Below are positions 57,733-64,000 of a stretch of DNA of 64,000 bases, piece after piece. The DNA is taken from positions 1-64,000 of the forward strand of contig JAWKTN010000005.1 of NCBI GenBank assembly GCA_041399065.1. The letters run 5' to 3'. This DNA is from JAGQPD01 sp020426865. Its GTDB lineage: Bacteria; Planctomycetota; Planctomycetia; Pirellulales; Pirellulaceae. Position 1 is the first letter of the stretch; each line of letters begins with the position of its first letter. The notes beneath the pieces are model-generated. The model saw nothing but the letters and a program-made list of their open reading frames with translations. It was not told the DNA's origin and made no database searches. Made by a program: the position numbers and the translations under genes.

Positions 57733-58539
57733 AATGAAGAGCGATTGACAGCCTGACCGGCGCAGGTGCGGACGGATTCGTGGCGTTGATGCTTGGAGCC
57801 TATAAGCCGAGAAAGGCTTGCTCGTAGCTCAGTAGAGGGGATTTGTGAGGCTGGGTAAGCACGGCACGCTGTTGGAGCGAGATGTGAACCGTGACATGGT
57901 CACGCTTTCTCTCATGTGACGCGCGGTTGGCGCATGATCGCCGCCCACCGCGCGCACCGTCATCGCTACTCGTCGTTTCCAGCAACGAACAATAGGTTGG
58001 ATCAGGATGTCACGAGTGCCTGGCGTCATATGTCGGGAATCAGTCCTTCACAGAGCGGGCCGAACTGGACTTCGATGGGGTCTTCCATTGCCGGTAGGCC
58101 GTCGAGCGACACGTCCATCAAGGGGAAGTACGTGTGGCAATCGTCGAGCGTCGACAGCTGCGTAAAGACTTGCCTGTGAAAGGCAAGCAGGCCCGCCACG
58201 AACCAGTTGGTGGCTTGCACCGTCATCCGCCCCAGCGATTGCATCCCAGGCATCGCACAGCGACGACAGTCCGGTGCGTACGGCTCGCGCGTTGGCGTTT
58301 CCTCTTGCTCTTGTTGCTCGACCGTTTCCTCTTCCGCCGAATCCGCACGTGGTTGATCAGCAGCGTTGCCAGATTCGCTCGGCAATGGAAGGCCGCACAG
58401 CACGCGGCACTTGGCCAATCGCGCGGCACGTCGCTGGGCACTGAAGAGCCCCACATACCGCACGCGCAGGAATCCTCGCGGCAAGATGTGTAAGGCGAAT
58501 CGCTCGACAAACTCCTCGCCTGTCATCGGCAACTCTTCG
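57733..58539. mobile_element. IS91-like element, copy 3 (left end and transposase end only)
   Basis: Same left end AATGAAGAGCGATTGACAGC, flanked by GTTC inside IS66 element A. Identity to copy 1 stops at 58539, in the transposase gene. The missing right part includes ATPase, recombinase and any Rhs module. Confidence 0.85.
58026..58539 (-). pseudogene. C-terminal fragment of IS91-family transposase
   Basis: Last ~170 residues of the copy 1-type transposase (from ELPMTGEEFVERFALHILP to the end, LIPDI). HUH and Y2 parts are absent. Confidence 0.8.
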
Positions 58540-58563
58540 AAAGATTATGGTAGACCCTCCATA

Positions 58564-60149
58564 GTTCCAGTTTTGCACTTTTCGGGGGGAAAAATGGTGT
58601 AGGTGAAAATGCGGTCCGGCGCGCAGAATTTGGATTCAATTCAATTCAAGTTCCGCAGCGCACGGAGGCCGCAGATGTATCTTACCGAATCGTTCGTTGT
58701 TTTGCTGCTCCACTTTCAGCCAGTTTTTACTCAGCCCAGCTTCGCTACTTTTCAGTTGCTGATGTCGGGATGGATCCTATCCGTTCGGCATCGTTATATC
58801 ACGGATTTGATCGTTTCCAGTGACTCCGTCGGCAACGGACACTTCTCGGACTATCATCGCTTCTTCAGTCGCGCGGTTTGGGATATTGACCAGCTTTGGA
58901 AACTTCTGGCCCAGTTGGTCGTGAAGACGCTCGTTGGCAATGATGCGACGATCGTCCTGGCCGGCGACGATACGCTGTGCCGAAAACGGGGCTTGGGGAT
59001 TTACGGTACCGGCATGCATCACGACGCGCTCAACTCGTCGAAATCCAAGAAGCTCTTTCATTGGGGACACGACTGGGTGGATTTGTGCATCGTGATCGAC
59101 AATCCGTGGTGGGCACCGACGAAGGTGTTTGCGTTGCCAATCTGCATGCGACTGTATCGCAACAAACAGGGACTGGCCAAAGGCAAAAACAAAGTCAAAA
59201 TCAAACGTGATTCCAAACGCATCAAGGCCGCCTCTAAAAAAGCCAAACAGGCGGCCGCAGCCAAAAAAAAGGCCGACGCAAAAGCGCGCAGTTCACAAAA
59301 ATGACAAATCACCCAGAAAAACGCGGCCAGAACTAATGGCAGAGATGATCGCTTTGGTCGCCTCCTGGTTTCCGGATCGCCGATTTGTTCTCGTCGTCGA
59401 CAGTCTCTACAGTGGCCATAGCGTGCTGGGCACGCTGCCTGGTAACGTGGACTTGATCGGCCCGGTCCACGCCAAAGCGGCGATGTATGCGCCCGCATCA
59501 GAGCAATCAGAAGGTCGTGGTCGTCGCCGCAAAAAGGGGAGGCGATTGAGTTCCGTCAGCCAATGGGAAAACGATCGCACCGCCTGGAAGACACATCACT
59601 TCGACCAGTACGGTCTCCACGGTTCGCTACGAGTCAAGACCCGGACAGGTCTCTACTATACTGCTGGCAAAGATCGTCTGCTTCGCTTCGTGCTCTCGCA
59701 AGACACCGTCGGTGATCGGCCGACTCGAGTCTTCTACAGCACCAACATCGATCTTTCGACGCGCCAGATTCTTTCCATATTTTCGTACCGCTGGTCCATC
59801 GAAGTAATGCATTATGACTGCAAGCAGCACTTGGGCCTGGAGGACCCGGCCAACCGAGTTCCTCAGGCGGTCGAGCGAACCGCACCCATGTCGATGTTCT
59901 TGTACAGCCTGACGATCGTCTGGTTTGCGACCGAAGGCCATGCCGATTTGCAGTTCCCTCACCGGCCGTGGTACACGCGCAAGTCCGAACCGAGCTTCGC
60001 TGACATGCTCACTACATTACGGCGAAAAAGCTGGGAAGATCAATTAAAGCCGGTGTCCCTCAAACCGACACCCCAAAACAATTCCCTCGACCTGCTGACC
60101 TTCCTCGCGTCCCTCGCTGGATGACGTCGGAAAAGTGCAAAACTGGAAC
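58564..60149. mobile_element. IS4/IS701-like DDE insertion sequence
   Basis: 1586 bp with 20-bp exact terminal inverted repeats starting GTTCCAGTTTTGCAC. The flanks share ATA, too short to prove the target duplication. It sits 24 bases from the end of IS91-like copy 3; those bases contain GGTAGACCCTCCA, the motif repeated at 61754-61830 and 62301-62389. Confidence 0.8.
58675..60124 (+). pseudogene. DDE transposase with frameshift at an A8 run
   Basis: First frame to 59304: ATVLAG-type DDTLCRKRG region with first Asp (DDTLC), HWGHDWVDLCIVIDN. A second frame from about 59262 continues: FPDRRFVLVVDSLYSGHSVL (second Asp), YRWSIEVMHYDCKQHLGLED (Glu region). Both frames overlap the Lys/Ala-rich linker with eight A at 59262-59270. 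Removal of one A would join them. It may be programmed slippage, a real mutation or a homopolymer error. ATG 58675 follows GGAGG by six bases. Confidence 0.75.
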
Positions 60150-60332
60150 ATAGGCGTCTCCCTATGCGTCAACTTCCGGGTGGGCTCGCAACGCCCTGGT
60201 AACCACGCCCGAGTCAGCAACAGGTCATCGACGGAAACTGCTAGCACTTGTTGCTGCTTGCGCGAAACGGGCGAACCGGGTGCGATATTGGCAGAGGGAT
60301 CAGAAATCTGCCAAGTAATGCGCATACGGTGG

Positions 60333-60361
60333 TTGCGTACATGCATGTATAGGTATATTGT
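60333..60361 (+). promoter_or_regulatory. Possible promoter of the RAYT-type gene
   Basis: TTGCGT (60333-60338), 17 bases, TATTGT (60356-60361), 50 bases before the start codon; moderate match only. A strong SD AGGAGG is at 60397-60402. Confidence 0.3.
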
Positions 60362-60410
60362 ATCTGTACGCTTATAACCTGTTTTCACTCGTTTCTAGGA
60401 GGGTGACACA

Positions 60411-61486
60411 ATGGCACGGCTTCGTTCGCGTGTGTTTGATCCGGCAGTCAAGGGAGTCTATCACTTGTACAACCGCTGTGTGCGAGGGTTGTTCATGTTG
60501 GGGGAGACGGAGCAAGAAGGGGAAGTCGTCAAGTTTCGACGCGGTTGGGTGACCGAGTTGATGCAGCAGATGGTGGCGATCGTACTGATCGACATCGCCT
60601 TTTTTGCGACGATGGATAACCACGTGCATGTGATTGGGAGGAATCGACCGGGGTTGGGGGACACTTGACCGATCGGGAGGTGGCGCGTCGGTGGTTGATC
60701 TTGATGCGGATGCGACGAAATGGGACATGGTTGGTGAAGCCGCCGACCGAGGAGCAGATCAATCGGGAGCTGAGTAAGAAACCGCAGCATGGGACCCGCA
60801 AGCCGGGTGCCGGTGCGAAACGGAAACGGCACCATAATCGTGCGAGTGAATTGCGGGAGCGGCTGGCGGACGTTTCCTGGTTCATGGGTGCGTTTCAGGA
60901 ATGCATCTCGCGGAAGATCAACCGCGACGACGAGAACTACGGGACCTGCTGGTCGGGCCCGTTCAAGTTGGACGAGCTGGCCGATGATGCGGCGATCTTG
61001 ACGTGTGGCGTGTATATTGACTTGAATTGGATTGCAGCGCAGATGGCGGAGACGCCGGAGGAATCGACCGACACCTCGATCGGTCATCGCATTGCGATGT
61101 TACGGCAGAACGGGGAGGCGGAGGATTCAGCGGGCGAATTAGTGGTTGAGATTGATGGTTGGCTATGTCCATTGGAGTTGCATGAGGATCGTGACGTCAA
61201 TGACGAGCGTCACTTCACATCACAAACGGGGAAGCGTGCCTCGGACATGGGGATACTGCCGATGACCTTGATGCACTACATCAAGTTATTGGACTGGCTT
61301 GGCCGCCTGATGCGGACGGGGAAGCGGGGGCGGATCCCTAAGGGATTGCCACCGATTTTAGAGCGGTTGGGTTTTGACACGGACGGATTTGTGGCGAGCG
61401 TTCGGGGGATGGCCGAGTTATTGGGCAAGAGGTTGGGCGGATCGGCACCGGCGGCGGAACCGTCAGTCAGCGCCTCAGGCCAATAG
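60411..61486 (+). pseudogene. RAYT-type (Y1 HUH, transposase_17) protein, frameshifted
   Basis: First part, 60411-60668: KGVYHLYNRCVRGLF and the HUH motif in DNHVHVIGRN. Second part, 60665-61486: LTDREVARRWLILMRMR, FMGAFQECISRKINR, and the Tyr region CGVYIDLNWIAAQMAE. Normal family members read through between these motifs, so a shift near 60655-60666 (after GGGGG) splits the gene; the TTG/TGA overlap could allow -1 reading. RAYTs move or maintain REP-type palindromes. Short repeats with a shared motif lie on both sides. Confidence 0.75.
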
Positions 61487-61753
61487 GGCTATCGAGGGGA
61501 GCGGATCCTGTCGTCCTCACGCTGGTAATTCTTTTTTTCTATCGCGGATTGGGATCGGCAATCGTCGACGGCGCTAGCGGTCTGGTCCGGACGCGCCATT
61601 CTGCACCATTTGCGTGTCAGCACCGCATGATTTTCGTCTTCGCGCGCCACTTCTCGGCGAACAACGCCCACCGCCAACATTGCCGAGCACGCAATCGCTT
61701 CCTCCTAACCGCCCCAGTCTGCGCAGTCCACCCTCCAATCTGCCTCCAAATTA

Positions 61754-61830
61754 TAGACCCTCCAATTACCTATATAGACCCTCCACTTACCTATACCACT
61801 TACCTTGGTAGACCCTCCACTCACTTACCT
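61754..61830 (+). repeat. Three spaced TAGACCCTCCA-type repeats
   Basis: TAGACCCTCCAATTACCT (61754-61771), TAGACCCTCCACTTACCT (61775-61792) and a longer variant at 61809-61830. Related to the tandem array at 62301. No supported gene in 61487-61876. Confidence 0.75.
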
Positions 61831-61876
61831 TTTTGCAGTCATCCCGCTACGCCGACCATTTTTTGCACTGCGGTAG

Positions 61877-62194
61877 TTGTGCCGAACAGCATCGTTCGCA
61901 CTGAGAGAACGTGATGGTCCTTCACACGTGAGGACGCCGCATGCTGCGCCACGTGAATTACCACGACTGATTCTCTGGCAGCGGCCGTTGGATGCCGGCC
62001 AATGGATGACGTTCCCCGAGCGCCGATTCTATCGCAATCCCACCGCGCTACTGGAAACGTTTCGCGATCTCTATCTGAAAAAACTGGTCCGCCACTATGG
62101 TGACGGGCGCCCGCAGTTGCTGCCGGAGCTGGACGCACTCGCCGCCTTCTTAACTTCGCGAGCCACGGCCTTACGGTCGTTGGTGCTCAAATAA
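61877..62194 (+). other. Possible gene fragment of unknown origin
   Basis: Open for 105 residues, of which the last ~75 look protein-like (LILWQRPLDAGQWMTFPERR, TFRDLYLKKLVRHYGDGRPQ). I do not recognise the family. No SD. Could be a remnant inside the repeat region or chance. Confidence 0.2.
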
Positions 62195-62300
62195 CGAATC
62201 GCCGCACGCACCAGTTGCCCAATGCGGAGCTGACCGCTCGACTGAGGATAGGCCGCAGCGTGGACAGGGACCAGGACTCCATTTCTCAAGCTCCAAATTG

Positions 62301-62389
62301 TAGACCCTCCATTTACCTTGGACCCTCCATTTACCTTGGACCCTCCATTTACCTTGGACCCTCCATTTACCTTGACCCTCCATTTACCT
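62301..62389 (+). repeat. 18-bp tandem array, five units
   Basis: Units of TGGACCCTCCATTTACCT (first unit TAGA-, last unit 17 bp) at 62301, 62319, 62337, 62355 and 62373. The array ends exactly where the TrkH remnant begins. Confidence 0.9.
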
Positions 62390-62390
62390 T

Positions 62391-63050
62391 TTGCTCGTGC
62401 TGAGTACATTCGCGGTCGTCCTCTTCGGTTTGGGGCACGGAGACTTTGCGAATATCTCCGAAGCTATCCGATATTCGCTGTTTCAGGTGACGTCGATTCT
62501 CACGAACACCGGATTCGGAACGCACGATTTCGATCAGTGGAACGAGTTCGGTAGAGGGCTGCTCTTTTTGCTCATGTTCGTTGGCGGATGCGCGGGCAGC
62601 ACAAGCTGCAGCCTCAAAGTGATCCGACACATCATTTTATGGAAGGTGCTCTGCCGCGAGGTCGAGAACAGCTACCATCCGACGGTCGTTCGCCCGATTC
62701 GAATTGGCTCGGATAGGGTCGGTGACGAAATTGGCAACCACGTTCTGTTCTACTTCGGACTGATACTCTTCACGTTTGTCGTATCCTGGCTTAGCCTCAT
62801 TCTCATCGAGCCCGACGCTGCGTGGACCGACGCTGGCCTTTCGCTTCAGGAGAAGCTAATCGATTGCGCAAGTGGGGTTGGCGCAACGCTCAATGGCGTC
62901 GGGCCCGGTTTAGGAACGATCGGCGCCACAAAAAACTACGCCCACTTCCAACCGGCGAGCAAGCTCCTGCTCACGTTCCTGATGCTACTTGGTCGCTTGG
63001 AGATGATCCCGGTGATCGTTCTTTTCATGCCTAGTTTCTGGAGACGATGA
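62391..63050 (+). pseudogene. C-terminal remnant of TrkH/KtrB potassium transporter
   Basis: About 219 residues. Third selectivity-filter region SILTNTGFGTHDFDQW, FVGGCAGSTSCSLKVIRHI, fourth filter region TLNGVGPGLGTIGA, and the usual end LLGRLEMIPVIVLFMPSFWR. The N-terminal half with the first two filter repeats is missing and is replaced by the 18-bp array, so a functional pore is not possible. Frame is intact from 62391. Confidence 0.8.
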
Positions 63051-63299
63051 ATCGAGTTGTAACCTTGGGCCGTCACAGTCCCGTTGTTGAGGAACCGGGA
63101 ACCCAGCCCCAGCGACAGAATACGTCTTACGCCCTCAGGCGCGGATAGCCGTCAGCGCTTTTGCCGGCACGGAGGCCCGACGACTCCGAGACAGTTGAGC
63201 CAAGCCACATACTGCGGGGAGTCTTCTTTGAGTTGGGGAGATGGGACGGTACCGGCCATAATGAGCCTCATCACTTACGCGCTGCGGCTAATGGAGCTC

Positions 63300-64000
63300 T
63301 CAGTTCACGCTCGGAGTTGCGGGCCGCGTCAGTCTGAGCGATGTCAACATTCGGACCCAACGGACGTGGCGTTGCTCCTCTGGAACGATCAATCGAAAAG
63401 GACCCTCGGCTTCGTCGAGCGGCTGGCCGTCGCGTCGATCGGCAATCAATACAACCTTGTCTTGAGTTGCTGGATCCAATTCAACAAGGGAAAAAGTCGC
63501 GCGGTAGTGGTCGCTTGCTTCTGCCACGATGACTTGATCTACCAGATGGCCACGCAGCTTTTCTCCTAAGGCGATATCCGAGTGACTCAAGAGATCGCTA
63601 AGCAATACGCCTTCGTAGGCCGTATCGATTCCGTCATGTAGAGTAACGCGAATCTTAGTCCGCATAAGACCTGCAAGGACCTGAGCGTTGATTGGGATGA
63701 TCTTTTCGTGTGTCGGCGTTGAAGACGGCAGAGTGATCGGATAGAAGAGCGGATGTTCGTCAAAGTGGCCGATGCCAAAGCTCGCGATCCAGTCCTGCGT
63801 ATCTTTCTGCCGTAGGAACGTCGCAAGCTGGCAGGCCGCACGATTTCGGTTGGCACCGATGCGGTCGGCCGGCGCCGTGGCGACCACGTAAGGTCGACGC
63901 AAGCGCGGATCACCTTGCACCATGATGGACATTCCTTCATGCTCGATCTTACCGTTCAAGAACGGAATGCGACCCACGAGCGTGTAACCTTGCTCTTGTT
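63300..64000 (-). CDS. Tungstate-type binding domain fused to a molybdopterin-oxidoreductase-like domain (partial)
   Basis: Runs off the right end of the window. N-terminal visible part matches the end of TupA-type tungstate/molybdate binding proteins: GYTLVGRIPFLNG, MVQGDPRLRRPYVV, DTQDWIASFGIGHFDEHPLF. The second part matches the small stand-alone Oxidored_molyb/SUOX-like family: DTAYEGVLLSDLLSHSDIAL, DHYRATFSLVELDP, VVLIADRRDGQPLDEAEGP, RHVRWVRMLTSLRL. No obvious cofactor-ligating Cys in the visible second part. A GTG at 63977 would start mid-domain, so the true start is outside. Joining oxoanion binding to a Moco-type fold suggests handling of W/Mo; inference. Confidence 0.75.
   Translation of the reverse strand, partial: QEQGYTLVGRIPFLNGKIEHEGMSIMVQGDPRLRRPYVVATAPADRIGANRNRAACQLATFLRQKDTQDWIASFGIGHFDEHPLFYPITLPSSTPTHEKIIPINAQVLAGLMRTKIRVTLHDGIDTAYEGVLLSDLLSHSDIALGEKLRGHLVDQVIVAEASDHYRATFSLVELDPATQDKVVLIADRRDGQPLDEAEGPFRLIVPEEQRHVRWVRMLTSLRLTRPATPSVN

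Noticed and set aside
61877..62194. Complete new small gene between the repeat blocks
   Set aside because: No SD, an Arg-rich start typical of shadow frames, and no recognisable family; kept only as a low-confidence fragment.

Overview
The window looks like chromosomal DNA from a planctomycete, probably Pirellulales-like. The evidence is the set of families: DUF1552 next to a very long cytochrome-like DUF1587/1592/1588/1585 protein, PEP-CTERM and dockerin/PEP-CTERM secreted proteins, an ECF sigma factor beside a Ser/Thr kinase with a C-terminal sulfatase-modifying-type domain, BlaI/BlaR1-type M56 proteins with large periplasmic extensions, and Uma2 proteins. These calls rest on motif reading only; no database search was run.

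Left part (1-37.8 kb): mostly intact, ordinary genes. In order: a GH43-like glycosidase, a Uma2 protein, a BlaI repressor with a clear promoter/operator followed by a giant BlaR1-thioredoxin fusion, a second Uma2 protein, a secreted lactonase-type propeller, an ECF sigma/kinase pair with a Lys- and Cys-rich small protein, a minus-strand operon (cupin, PEP-CTERM protein, glycosyltransferase), a sialidase-like/esterase-like fusion, tRNA-Leu(CAA), two membrane-anchored unknowns, a matrixin-like metalloprotease with dockerin and PEP-CTERM tail, a SRPBCC/GyrI-like protein, an acyl-CoA dehydrogenase, a PhnD-like binding protein, a coiled-coil secreted protein, a flavin disulfide oxidoreductase, and the DUF1552/planctomycete-cytochrome pair. 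A 23-bp palindromic repeat is scattered through this part, often as 43-bp tandem units.

Right part (37.8-62.4 kb): an accessory island. Three orphan Rhs C-terminal modules (about 44 residues of Rhs core, the DPxG junction, then an unrelated tip) all begin at the same core base. They are separated by two near-identical 5.4-kb IS91-like elements, each carrying a Y2 HUH transposase, an unrecognised P-loop ATPase and a tyrosine recombinase. Two tips look like HNH-type nuclease toxins, each followed by a candidate immunity gene (one a WG-repeat protein). Tip 1 has lost its end and its partner to an IS91 insertion. Further right, an IS66 element is inserted in another IS66 (8-bp duplication). That outer IS66 is cut by a third, truncated IS91-like copy, which ends next to an IS4/IS701-like element and a frameshifted RAYT-type transposase with short tandem repeats.

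Right edge: a TrkH potassium-transporter remnant and a partial gene joining a tungstate-type binding domain to a molybdopterin-oxidoreductase-type domain.

The main candidate for something new is the orphan Rhs tip/immunity array interleaved with IS91-like elements that carry a tyrosine recombinase. No full-length rhs gene is present here, so how the tips are used is inference.
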